This document shows positions 1-7,888 of a stretch of 64,000 bases of DNA, one piece after another (position 1 is the first letter of the stretch; each line of letters begins with the position of its first letter). The stretch is from VXYL01 sp963665195 (GTDB lineage: Bacteria > Pseudomonadota > Gammaproteobacteria > Pseudomonadales > Azotimanducaceae): positions 5,022,001 through 5,086,000 of the forward strand of contig OY762070.1 of assembly GCA_963665195.1 (NCBI GenBank). The letters are read 5' to 3'. Below the pieces are notes generated by a model, which was not told the DNA's origin, did no database searches, and worked only from the letters and a program-made list of their open reading frames with translations. The position numbers and the translations under genes were made by a program.

Positions 1-483
1 CCCGCCGTCCGAGCAACGTAACTTAATCTCCGCGGAGACGCCTCCCAACAGCTCGTCGATTCCAGTGACATCGGCCACGTCCGTGTACAGAGCCTTGCCA
101 AGGTACTGAAAGGCCGACAAGCCGGATTGCTGCTCGTAGACTAGGGCGACGTTACAGCCGTACGAGGCCAGCGAGGCGCCTGACTCCGTGAGCATTATCG
201 CAGACGACATTAGCCTACACACTCTGGTTGCGTCATCGAAATCGCGAGGATACTCGACCACGGCCTGGACACGGCGATCTTCCCCTACGGACAGCTCCAT
301 TCGATCACGGTCGATTACGAATCGTCGAACGGGACTCATCCTTGCCGGACCAGCAATGGTTGCCAACTCGAGCGTGGCCTCCCACTGGGAGCAGAAGGCA
401 CTTGCCGCACTCTCGTCGGTGAGAAGGTCCGTGCCCACGAGCACGACACTCGCACTCAGAATGTCCATGATGTCGGGTGCCAT
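1..483 (-). CDS. unknown protein, 3' end outside the window
   Basis: An open frame of 161 codons runs from the ATG at 483 to the window edge without a stop, so the gene is partial. The start is fixed by a TGATG overlap: its ATG shares bases with the TGA of the 47-residue gene upstream, which implies translational coupling. The product begins MAPDIMDILSASVVLVGTDL and has a mixed alpha/beta look, with no signal peptide, membrane segment or motif that I recognise. Codon use is visibly less GC-biased than in nadB and the genes to the right (CGA, AGG, GTA and TTA occur), which suggests acquired DNA. I assign no function. Confidence 0.6.
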   Translation of the reverse strand, partial: MAPDIMDILSASVVLVGTDLLTDESAASAFCSQWEATLELATIAGPARMSPVRRFVIDRDRMELSVGEDRRVQAVVEYPRDFDDATRVCRLMSSAIMLTESGASLASYGCNVALVYEQQSGLSAFQYLGKALYTDVADVTGIDELLGGVSAEIKLRCSDGG

Positions 484-626
484 CAGGTGAGGTCGCTTAG
501 GTTCTGGCCATGCCGGCCGGGGTCACGCAGCGTAGCGTCCATGGTCACGCGTTCCCGTTTCGATTCGGCTTGCACGACATCAGGCCGGGTCGCCACCTCA
601 ACGATGGGCGTCCACTCGTCGTCCAT
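483..626 (-). CDS. small 47-residue protein coupled to the next gene
   Basis: A short gene of 47 codons plus TGA. An AGGAGG ribosome binding site lies five bases before the ATG, and this is the strongest reason to call it real. Its stop overlaps the ATG of the following gene as TGATG. The product (starts MDDEWTPIVEVATRPD) is highly charged and hydrophilic, with no membrane segment and no recognised domain. Size and coupling would fit an antitoxin, a leader or a small accessory subunit, but nothing in the residues identifies which. The larger partner gene is cut by the window edge, so the pair cannot be classified here. Confidence 0.55.
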   Translation of the reverse strand: MDDEWTPIVEVATRPDVVQAESKRERVTMDATLRDPGRHGQNLSDLT

Positions 627-903
627 CCGGTCCTCCTTTCGTTAGTTGTGACCGTGCGGTCCACATGGTAGTTCAACCGGTGCCGTGTAGCGCGTCGTCC
701 TCAGGGCCTGCAACGGCTCCGTAGTGCCCACCTGCTCCGAAGCGAGCTTTCGGCGTGCTGGCAAGACGTGGCTGTTCTTCCCGCCTCGCCGGTCGCGAAA
801 GCCCCATCATGAGGCATGACCCCATCACGTCGGCGGGCCGCTCCTAGGCACTCCTTCCACTCGGCGTGTCCTCTCTTCCGGATCGTTCGATGCACGAGTA
901 TGA
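627..903. other. stretch without a recognisable gene
   Basis: Short frames exist on both strands here (a 64-codon frame on the - strand at 701-895 is the longest), but none has a ribosome binding site or a recognisable product. The segment upstream of 626 should hold the promoter of the two small - strand genes. The rest looks like decayed or foreign sequence up to the junction with the sdhE-like remnant. Confidence 0.4.
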
Positions 904-1008
904 CAGAGTACGGCGTCGTGCGCGACGCCGCTGTGGCTTCAAGGCTGTGGCCACATAGGCATCGTCGCGGAGATCGTCGCCTTCAATGCCGGGCAGGACG
1001 CGCCGTGA
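904..1008 (+). pseudogene. probable 3' remnant of sdhE (succinate dehydrogenase assembly factor)
   Basis: A frame open only from 904 ends with the residues GIVAEIVAFNAGQDAP and a TGA that overlaps the GTG start of the YgfX-like gene (GTGA). In many gammaproteobacteria sdhE (ygfY/cptB) lies directly upstream of and overlaps ygfX (cptA), and SdhE proteins end in a short helix of this kind. No start codon, ribosome binding site or the conserved N-terminal RGMxE region of SdhE is present upstream. I infer that only about the last 20 codons survive and that the rest was replaced by the DNA to the left. The match is by eye over a short segment, so this is tentative. Confidence 0.4.
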
Positions 1009-1424
1009 ACCCGCACCGCGACGAGACGCACCTCGACTGGCAGCCCGGCTGGGACTGGCTGCTGCCCGTGGTGGGGCTGCACATCCTCTTCACCGTGCCG
1101 TGGGTGGCGGCGCTCGGCTGGTGGGCGCTCGTGCCCGGCGCGCTGTCGATGCTCTACCACCTCGGCATCTACCGGCGCGGCGAGACCTGGCGCTTCGCCT
1201 TCGTCGAGGACGCGGTGGTGCTCTTCGAGCCGGAGCGGCCGGAACGCAAGGGCGAGGCGCGGCGTCCGGCAAAGCTGCGCGGCGGGCCTTGGATCACCGC
1301 CAACTGGGTGGTCGTGCGCACCAGCCGGCGCGTGCTGGCGATGCATGGTTCGCGCTACGACGCGGTGCGCTTCGCGAGGCTCCGGCGGGCCCTCCTCGGC
1401 GGACTCGAGGCCGGGAACGGCTGA
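1005..1424 (+). CDS. YgfX/CptA-like inner membrane protein
   Basis: 139 residues from a GTG that overlaps the stop of the sdhE-like remnant. The layout is that of the YgfX family: a charged N-terminus, a pair of membrane segments close together at about residues 20-60 (LLPVVGLHILFTVPWVAAL, then a second segment with WW), and a soluble C-terminal part with TANWVVVRTS and a basic tail. YgfX/CptA has been described in E. coli as the toxin-like partner of SdhE/CptB, though its main role is unsettled. Its 3' end overlaps that of nadB by about 70 bases on opposite strands. sdhE-ygfX next to nadB is a usual gammaproteobacterial order. A longer frame begins upstream at 816, but those codons do not resemble the family. 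Confidence 0.6.
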   Translation: MNPHRDETHLDWQPGWDWLLPVVGLHILFTVPWVAALGWWALVPGALSMLYHLGIYRRGETWRFAFVEDAVVLFEPERPERKGEARRPAKLRGGPWITANWVVVRTSRRVLAMHGSRYDAVRFARLRRALLGGLEAGNG

Positions 1425-3100
1425 AGCACGTCGAGCGGGTCCGCCGCCGGGTGGACGATGCTCGGCAGCGCCTGGGCGGCGCGGCGCGGGTAGTCGAGGG
1501 TGTAGTGCAGGCCGCGGCTCTCGCGCCGCATGAGCGCCGAACGGACGATCAGCTCCGCCACATGCACCAGGTTGCGCAGTTCGATCAGGTCCGGGCCGAC
1601 GCGGTGGCGGGCGTAGTAGTCGTGGATTTCGCGCTTGAGAAGGTCGATGCGATGCTGCGCGCGCTCCAGGCGCTTGTTGGTGCGCACGATGCCGACGTAG
1701 TCCCACATGAAGCGGCGCAGCTCCGTCCAGTTGTGGCTCAGCACCACCTGCTCGTCGGAGTCCGAGACGCGGCTCTCGTCCCAATCCGGCAGTGCGACGG
1801 ACGGTTGGCGCGCCGCCTCGCTGCGGCGCTGGGCGATGTCGGCGGCCGCGGCCTGGGCGAATACCAGGCACTCGAGCAGCGAATTGCTCGCCAGTCGGTT
1901 GGCGCCGTGCAGGCCGGTGCAGGCCGTCTCGCCAACCGCGTAGAGGCCGTCGATGTCCGTGCGGCTGGCGAGGTCCACGATCACGCCGCCGCAGGTGTAG
2001 TGCGCCGCCGGCACCACGGGGATGGGCTCGCGGCGGATGTCGATGTCGAGCTCCAGGCAGCGGGCCAGGATGGTGGGGAAGTGGGTTTCGAGGAAGCTGT
2101 CTTGCCGATGGCTGATGTCCAGATAGACGCAGCTCGCGCCGAGCCGCTTCATCTCGTGGTCGATGGCGCGCGCCACGATGTCGCGCGAGGCGAGCTCGGC
2201 CCTCGGATCGAAGCGCTCCATGAAGCGCGTGCCGTCCGGCAGCAAGAGCTTGCCACCTTCGCCGCGCACGGCTTCCGAGATGAGAAAGGAGCGCGCTTCG
2301 GGGTGGTACAGGCAGGTGGGATGGAACTGGTTGAACTCCATGTTCGCCACTCGGCAGCCGGCCCGCCAAGCCATGGCGATGCCATCGCCCGTCGCGCCGT
2401 CGGGATTGCTTGTGTAGAGGTAGGCCTTGCTCGCGCCGCCGGTGGCAAGCACCACGAAGGGCGCCTCGAACACTTCCACCGCATCTGCGGCGCTGTGGTA
2501 GGCGTAGGCGCCGAGCACGCGGTTCTGCCGATGTTCGGGTGCCGGCAGGGGAATGGCGTTGCCGTCCGACGTGCGTGGTCGCTGACGCTTGGAACGCTCG
2601 CCCCGGGCGAACTTCTGGGTGGTGGCAATGTCGATGGCCACCCGGCCGCTCTGGATGTCGATATTCGGATGTGCCCGCGCCCGTTCGATCAGCGTCCTGC
2701 CGATCGCCGCGCCGGTCGCGTCCGCTACATGCAGCACGCGCCGATGGCTGTGCCCGCCCTCCCGGGTGAGATGCGGCTCGCCGTCCTCGCGGTCGAAGCT
2801 AAGCCCCATGTCCACCACGTGCTGGATGGCCTGCGGCCCGCGCGACACGGCGAACCGCACGGCCTCTGCGTCGCATAGACCAGCGCCGGCGGCGATCGTG
2901 TCCTCGATGTGCGACTCGAAGCTGTCGCTGGCCGCAGTAACCGCCGCAACGCCGCCTTGGGCGCGGTTCGTCGCCCCGCCATGCACGGCGTCCTTCGACA
3001 GCACGGTGACCTGGGCGTCGTCCGCCAGGCGCAGCGCAGTGGCAAGCCCGGCCGCCCCGCTGCCGATCACCAGCACATCCGTTCGAGTCCGATTCGCCAC
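1355..3100 (-). CDS. nadB: L-aspartate oxidase
   Basis: A flavoprotein that oxidises L-aspartate to iminoaspartate, the first step of de novo NAD synthesis. The N-terminal FAD-binding motif VIGSGAAGLATALRLA is followed by blocks shared with E. coli NadB: AQGGVAA, LTREGGHSHRR, VVLATGGASKAYLYTSNPD, GDGIAMAWRAGCRVANMEFN, HYTCGGV and the C-terminal ESRGLHYTLDYP. I start at the GTG (3100) just before NRTRTDVLVIG. An upstream TTG at 3229 would add 43 residues unlike the family. A small charged insert near residue 200 (KRQRPRTSDG) is not in the E. coli protein. The C-terminus is about 30 residues longer than usual and basic, over the region that overlaps the YgfX-like gene. Confidence 0.95.
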   Translation of the reverse strand: MANRTRTDVLVIGSGAAGLATALRLADDAQVTVLSKDAVHGGATNRAQGGVAAVTAASDSFESHIEDTIAAGAGLCDAEAVRFAVSRGPQAIQHVVDMGLSFDREDGEPHLTREGGHSHRRVLHVADATGAAIGRTLIERARAHPNIDIQSGRVAIDIATTQKFARGERSKRQRPRTSDGNAIPLPAPEHRQNRVLGAYAYHSAADAVEVFEAPFVVLATGGASKAYLYTSNPDGATGDGIAMAWRAGCRVANMEFNQFHPTCLYHPEARSFLISEAVRGEGGKLLLPDGTRFMERFDPRAELASRDIVARAIDHEMKRLGASCVYLDISHRQDSFLETHFPTILARCLELDIDIRREPIPVVPAAHYTCGGVIVDLASRTDIDGLYAVGETACTGLHGANRLASNSLLECLVFAQAAAADIAQRRSEAARQPSVALPDWDESRVSDSDEQVVLSHNWTELRRFMWDYVGIVRTNKRLERAQHRIDLLKREIHDYYARHRVGPDLIELRNLVHVAELIVRSALMRRESRGLHYTLDYPRRAAQALPSIVHPAADPLDVLQPFPASSPPRRARRSLAKRTAS

Positions 3101-3269
3101 GCGAGGAACCGTTGCGTTTTCGTTGCAGCGAGTATAGCGCCGGGGTCCGGCGCTAGTGTGCCGTCGCGGAATCGCCTGACATATGCCGCGCAGTCGAGCG
3201 TCTCCCACCAAGCGTCGTTTGGTGGTCAAATGAGGTCCGACGAGGCGCTCCGCCGTGGACGGATGCGCG

Positions 3270-4976
3270 TTACGGTGGCGGTTCGCTCGGGCGGGACCAA
3301 TCCAGGCGAATGTCCCAGTCGTAGACGAACTCTTCCGGCAGCGTTGGCGCGGTCGCGTTGTCGATATGGGTGTAGACGTTGGCGGGCGGCTCCGGCATCG
3401 CGTCGCGACCGTAGATGTAGTCCTGGTCGAGCACGATGGCGCGGTAGGCCTTGTTAAGTGCCAGCGCTCGCGTCACCGACGGCACGACCAGCGCATAGAC
3501 GTCCGCCGCAGCTTCCACCCGTTCCCGGTCGATGCTGCCGTCCGCATTGAACCAGCGCGCGAACATCTCCGGGTTGCTGCGGAACTCGCCGCCGCCGCCG
3601 ACGCGCTCGAGGTAGACGGCGATCTCGCCACGGGTCTCGCCGAAGCTTGGCGCGTCGGGCATGCCCTTGAGGTCGATGTAGCCCCAACCCGGGGCGCCGT
3701 CGACCTTGCGCGGGAAGCCGAAGGTCTTGTCGACGGTGACGCCGACCGAGGTGTGGCAACCCATGCAGAACAGGGTCTCCTCGTACGTGGCGGCGCGCAG
3801 TTCGCCGCTGCGGTCCTCGATGAAGCCCTGCAGCGACCAGCCGAACTTGTTGTCGAGGCCGCGGTCGCCGAGGTGGGCGTACTGGGGCATGTTGCCGAGT
3901 TCCTTCTCGAACGCCTCGAGCTGGTACTGGCGCGCGTAGACCTGCTTGCTGTAGGCGACCCACTTGCGCATGTAGCGGACCTCCTTCATGCGCCGCGACG
4001 ATCCGATCTCGCCGTCTTCGGCGATCCCGAGGTAGCGCACCGTGTGCAGAAACTCGGTGCCCGTCGGGTAGAGGTGGGTATCGCGGAACTCGTCGACGGC
4101 GGCGCCCACGTAACCGGTCGGCAGGGCGACGCGTCGGGCGACGCCGAGCAGACCGTCGCCATCGAGGTCGACACCGACGCGTCGCTCGTCCACGGGCGGC
4201 ATGGTGATCGAGTCGAGTCCCTTGATGCCGGCCTCGAGGATCGCGAGGTTCGCGAGGTACACGTCCCGGGAGCGACTGCCGCTGGCGTCTGTCCGGAACT
4301 GTACCGGCAGGCGGATCATGACATCGTCGGTGGAGCCGTTGGTCGGCCAGAACGTGCTAGGGAACGGCTTGTAGTTGAACGCCACCCAATCGCTGCCGTC
4401 GAGGGCGAAGCCTTGATCGTCGAACGCCGCCGCGCCGCGCTGCAGACCGTCGAGGTCGGGAATCCAGCCCGAGAAACCGGCTTGGCGCAGACGCGGCGCA
4501 AGGGCAGAGTAGTTGTCGTCGTCCACCCATGCGCGGATCTCGTCGTCGGATACGCGCCCGACTTCTGCGGACCGGTCCTCGAACAGGTTTCGCCAGTGGT
4601 TGGTCATGCCGACGTCGCTGAAGCTATAGGCGACCTGCAGGTCGTCATCGTTCATGACGTTCTCCCGGCTCGGGATCTCGCGCTGGTGGCACACGTAGCA
4701 GGGGTTGAAGCGTCCTTCGGTGCGCGTGTAGCACTGCGGCGGAATGATCGCCTCCGGGTTGTAGGCAGTCCGTATGGGGTGGACGTCCGGCAGCGGACGC
4801 GGCACCACGGCGTCGCTGTCGCCGAGATACTCGAGGACCTGTTCGTGGTAGGGGGCCGGAGGCACCTCCGCGGCGTCTGCCAGCACGGCGGCGGTCGGCG
4901 TGCGTTCGGACTGCGGCAGACAGCCGCAGAGGACCAACGACGCCAGCGCGAGGTACGCGAGCCCCCAGGCCCGCAT
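3270..4976 (-). CDS. di-haem cytochrome c-type lipoprotein
   Basis: 568 residues from the ATG at 4976. The N-terminus is a lipoprotein signal (hydrophobic LAYLALASLVL, then LCGC with Cys19 as the likely lipidated residue). Two c-type haem sites are visible: CYVCH near residue 93 and CMGCH near residue 404, about 310 residues apart. Between them lie an EF-hand-like stretch (DLDGDGLLG) and a family-like core I cannot name. The protein is expected on the periplasmic face, carrying electrons or acting as an oxidase. It follows a PhoX-like gene on the same strand, with a 13-bp inverted repeat in the gap. The open frame continues upstream to 5306, but only the chosen start gives a signal peptide. 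Confidence 0.8.
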   Translation of the reverse strand: MRAWGLAYLALASLVLCGCLPQSERTPTAAVLADAAEVPPAPYHEQVLEYLGDSDAVVPRPLPDVHPIRTAYNPEAIIPPQCYTRTEGRFNPCYVCHQREIPSRENVMNDDDLQVAYSFSDVGMTNHWRNLFEDRSAEVGRVSDDEIRAWVDDDNYSALAPRLRQAGFSGWIPDLDGLQRGAAAFDDQGFALDGSDWVAFNYKPFPSTFWPTNGSTDDVMIRLPVQFRTDASGSRSRDVYLANLAILEAGIKGLDSITMPPVDERRVGVDLDGDGLLGVARRVALPTGYVGAAVDEFRDTHLYPTGTEFLHTVRYLGIAEDGEIGSSRRMKEVRYMRKWVAYSKQVYARQYQLEAFEKELGNMPQYAHLGDRGLDNKFGWSLQGFIEDRSGELRAATYEETLFCMGCHTSVGVTVDKTFGFPRKVDGAPGWGYIDLKGMPDAPSFGETRGEIAVYLERVGGGGEFRSNPEMFARWFNADGSIDRERVEAAADVYALVVPSVTRALALNKAYRAIVLDQDYIYGRDAMPEPPANVYTHIDNATAPTLPEEFVYDWDIRLDWSRPSEPPP

Positions 4977-5108
4977 TGGAGCTCGTATCGGGCCGGGTCG
5001 GCGAACGGGAACGGCATTACCCGTTCGTGGACATCCGCGCATCGTCAAAGGTGTGTCGCTCGCTACGCGGTTGCCGCCGCGCCCGTCCGGCACCTCGCTC
5101 GGGGGTGT

Positions 5109-5155
5109 CAAGAACCCGGGCCGACTTCCGTCGTGGGCGTCTGCCCGGGTTCTTG
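5109..5155. repeat. 13-bp perfect inverted repeat between two genes
   Basis: Arms at 5109-5121 (CAAGAACCCGGGC) and 5143-5155 (its exact reverse complement) enclose a 21-base loop. The repeat lies just after the stop of the PhoX-like gene and before the di-haem lipoprotein gene, both on the - strand. There is no T-run on either side, so it is not a standard intrinsic terminator. It may be an mRNA-stabilising hairpin, an attenuator or a protein binding site. Confidence 0.6.
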
Positions 5156-5166
5156 GTCCGGTGGCG

Positions 5167-6840
5167 CTACCAACGAGCGTTAAGCCACGCACCGGGTGCA
5201 GGGCCGCGCGCTGCAGCGCCGCGCAGGCTCGACGAGAACGGGTTGCCGACCCGCGACGTGCAGCCGGTGTCGAGCGGCGCGGCTGCGGCGAACAGGCTGC
5301 CACCATCGTCGCACGGTGGCGGCACGACGCCTCTCACGTCGAACTCCCAGACTGCATCGCCGAAACCTTCCGGGACATCCTCGAGATCGGTGCTGCTCGG
5401 ATGCTGCACGGCGACCACGAACTTCTCGGGGTTGAGCGGGTGGAAGATCATGCCGGTGTTCTCGGAGCCGGCAACCTGGATGCTCATGAAGTGGTCGAGC
5501 GATTCGGCGACACCATTGCCGTCGGTGTCTCGGCCGAACCAAATGTCGCCGCCGACATCGCCCCTGTTGGGGGAGTCCTCGATGATGTAGATGTTGCCGA
5601 GTGCATCCTGGGCTAGGTTGTCGGGCGAGTTCAGGTTGCCGGTGGTCGCTGCGAAGCCGACGTTCTTGGCCGACTTGGCGGTCGCGAACGGGCGCACGAT
5701 CGCTTTGCGGTTGCCCAGCATCTCGATGGAGATCACGGAATGTTCCGACGTGATGGCGACGTAGAGCACCTCGTTGAAATTGGCCAGCATGCCGACCTCC
5801 ATATCCTCCGGTCGGCCGTAGGGCGTGCCGCCGACGTCGTCTGCCGCCGCACGTCCGCCGCGCGCGTCGGCGCGCTCCCTCGGATCCACGGTCGGGCCGT
5901 CCATGAAGGGATCGTTGACACCGGGCAGCGGCTCGCCGTCGGCATCGGTGACGGGAACCCAGGTGGCCGGACCGAAGCGTTGCGCGTTCTTGTTCACGCC
6001 TTCGTTCCAGTTGGCCGCGGGATCGCCGCCGGTCTCCATGAAGGCATCCACCGACAGCACGAAGGTCTGTCCGCCGCCGGCGTAGTCGCCGGGCGTCTTG
6101 AGCACCAGCGCGTAGATGGAACCGGAGTTCCACTCGTCGATGAAATAGATGACCCGGTTGGGGAAGCGACGGCTGAAGTTGATGCCCTCGTGCGCGACGC
6201 GGGCGACCGAGTCGAGGATCCGGTAGTCCTCTCCCTCAACCAAGGCGCTGACGAGAGGGTCGGCTGGAGCGTCGCCGAGCGGATCCAGGATCTCGACGAT
6301 TCGCCCGAGCCCCGACCATTCCTCGCCGAGGAGGACGGTGCCGTTGGGCGTCCAGCGCGCCGGGTCGAAGGCGGCGAAGTCCTGTGCCCACGCCGGGCAT
6401 GATTGGCGCCAGCAGGCGCCGAAGTCGGACGCCATGGAGTCTCCGGCGAAGAGCAATTCGGTGCGGTCTTCGGCCGTGTCGTACCGGGACAGGCCGGCAC
6501 CGAACGGCGTCTCGTGCGGAATGAAGATGTACCGGCCCGACGGGTCGTAGGCCAGCATGTCGAACATCGACGACGAGCCGCCGAACGGCACGCGCTGCAC
6601 GGACTGCGTGGCATCGGCCTCGACCTCCTTGAGGCTCATGAGGTTGCGCTGCGAAAGGCCCGCCGGGGTTTGCCACGGCGAGTTGAGTTCGTTGACGTGG
6701 TTGGGGGACGCGACCGCGGTGGATTGCGTCAGCGGGTTGAAGAACGGATCGGTTCCGGCCCACGCCGCCGTTGCGGCGAGCGCGACGACAGCGAGCGAGG
6801 CGGCGGCAAGGGGGGGGGGCGACACAAGCGTGCGGCTCAT
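5167..6840 (-). CDS. PhoX-like (DUF839) secreted protein
   Basis: 557 residues from the ATG at 6840. The N-terminus is a signal peptide (SLAVVALAATAAWA, cleavage after AWA). The mature part has features of the PhoX/DUF839 group: HETPFG near residue 110, GEEWSG, EGINFSRRFPN, GTPYGRPEDMEV, SPDNLAQDALGNIYIIEDSP and NPEKFVVAVQHPSS. PhoX proteins are calcium- and iron-dependent phosphatases, usually exported by Tat. I do not see a clear twin-arginine motif here, and the substrate is unknown. A run of ten C residues on the coding strand (6810-6819) lies within the signal peptide codons (Ser-Pro-Pro-Pro-Leu). The upstream extension of the frame to 6948 has no signal-like features. Confidence 0.75.
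   Translation of the reverse strand: MSRTLVSPPPLAAASLAVVALAATAAWAGTDPFFNPLTQSTAVASPNHVNELNSPWQTPAGLSQRNLMSLKEVEADATQSVQRVPFGGSSSMFDMLAYDPSGRYIFIPHETPFGAGLSRYDTAEDRTELLFAGDSMASDFGACWRQSCPAWAQDFAAFDPARWTPNGTVLLGEEWSGLGRIVEILDPLGDAPADPLVSALVEGEDYRILDSVARVAHEGINFSRRFPNRVIYFIDEWNSGSIYALVLKTPGDYAGGGQTFVLSVDAFMETGGDPAANWNEGVNKNAQRFGPATWVPVTDADGEPLPGVNDPFMDGPTVDPRERADARGGRAAADDVGGTPYGRPEDMEVGMLANFNEVLYVAITSEHSVISIEMLGNRKAIVRPFATAKSAKNVGFAATTGNLNSPDNLAQDALGNIYIIEDSPNRGDVGGDIWFGRDTDGNGVAESLDHFMSIQVAGSENTGMIFHPLNPEKFVVAVQHPSSTDLEDVPEGFGDAVWEFDVRGVVPPPCDDGGSLFAAAAPLDTGCTSRVGNPFSSSLRGAAARGPAPGAWLNARW
6810..6819. repeat. ten-base homopolymer in the PhoX-like signal peptide
   Basis: Ten consecutive G on the + strand, that is ten C on the coding strand, at codons 7-10 of the PhoX-like gene. 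Tracts of this length near the start of a surface or secreted gene are typical of slipped-strand phase variation. In this sequence the frame is on. Confidence 0.7.
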
Positions 6841-6967
6841 GCGGGGGCTCCTAGGCGTGTGAGGACGCTTGAGCGTATCACGATCTCCCGGGGTTTGAGA
6901 ACCAGAAACGCAGCGGGTGTACGACAGATCCCTGGCAATCGCGCCCACGCCCCGATGGCGCGCTTGC

Positions 6968-7834
6968 TCAGGGCGCGTCGAGGCCCTCGCGGTACGCGCG
7001 CCAGCGCCCGAAGGACTCGGCGATCTCGTCTTGGCGCAGTTTCAGCATGGCCTCGATGTCGGGGTGGGTGAGGATATAGAACTCGTCCTGGCGGATGGCG
7101 TGCAGCACCATGTCGCCGACCAGGGCGGGATCGAGCGCCGTTGCGCGGATTTCCTCGATGCGCGCTGCCTGTTGCTCCGGCGGCAGGTCGCTCGCCAGGA
7201 CGCTGGAGGCATCGGTGCCTTGCAAGGCTTGTGGGCGGTTGCGACCGGAATCGAAGATGTTGGTGTCGACGACGCCGGGGCAGAGCACCGAGACGCCGAT
7301 GTTGTGCGGCAGGAGATCGGTGCGCAGCGACTCGGACATGCCGACGACGGCGAACTTGGTGGCGGTGTAGATGCCGAGGCCGGGCACGGCGATGTGCCCG
7401 GCCATGGAGGCGGTGTTGACGATGTGGCCGCCTTCGCCGTGGGCGATGATGCGTTCGATGAAGGTCTGCAGGCCGTTGATCACACCGTCGTAGTTGACGC
7501 CGTTCACCCAGTCCCAGTCGTTGTAGGTCATCCGGTCGAGGGTCCCGCCCAGGGCGACCCCGGCGTTGTTGCAGACCACATGGACGTTGCCGAAGCGCGC
7601 CTCGGCGGCGTCCGCGGCTTCCCGGAAGCCGTCGCGGTCCGTCACGTCGAGCGGGAGCGCGAGGAACTGCGCGTTGCTCTCCTCGAACTCGGCCTGCACG
7701 GCGTCGAGCGCCGCCTGTTCGATGTCCGCGACCACCACCTTCATGCCGGCCTTCGCGAACGAGCGGGCCATGGCGAGGCCCATGCCGCTCGCGCCGCCGG
7801 TGATGAAGGCGGTCTTGTCTGCTACTTGCTTCAC
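6968..7834 (-). CDS. short-chain dehydrogenase/reductase
   Basis: A classical SDR: Rossmann glycine motif TGGASGMG near the N-terminus, NNAG, a catalytic Ser in NTASMAG, and YTATK holding the Tyr and Lys. The C-terminal part (ILTHPDIEAMLKLRQDEI) resembles the SDR group annotated as 3-ketoacyl- or alcohol dehydrogenases, so an NAD(P)-dependent redox step on a hydrophobic alcohol or ketone is likely, substrate unknown. I chose the GTG at 7834 because AAGGGG lies about eight bases upstream and the family begins at this point. An ATG at 7870 would add 12 residues. It stands between two exported-protein genes on the same strand. Confidence 0.85.
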   Translation of the reverse strand: MKQVADKTAFITGGASGMGLAMARSFAKAGMKVVVADIEQAALDAVQAEFEESNAQFLALPLDVTDRDGFREAADAAEARFGNVHVVCNNAGVALGGTLDRMTYNDWDWVNGVNYDGVINGLQTFIERIIAHGEGGHIVNTASMAGHIAVPGLGIYTATKFAVVGMSESLRTDLLPHNIGVSVLCPGVVDTNIFDSGRNRPQALQGTDASSVLASDLPPEQQAARIEEIRATALDPALVGDMVLHAIRQDEFYILTHPDIEAMLKLRQDEIAESFGRWRAYREGLDAP

Positions 7835-7888
7835 GTTCGGCGTCCCCTTCTGCAGCACAGTGACGCGCATTGTCGCACCGACATGGGA

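Noticed and set aside
701..895. 64-codon - strand frame as a gene
   Set aside because: No ribosome binding site, no motif, Arg/Ser-rich composition; probably chance.
816..1004. Upstream extension of the YgfX-like gene to an ATG at 816 or 900
   Set aside because: The added residues do not resemble the family, and the GTG at 1005 overlaps the sdhE-like stop in the expected way.
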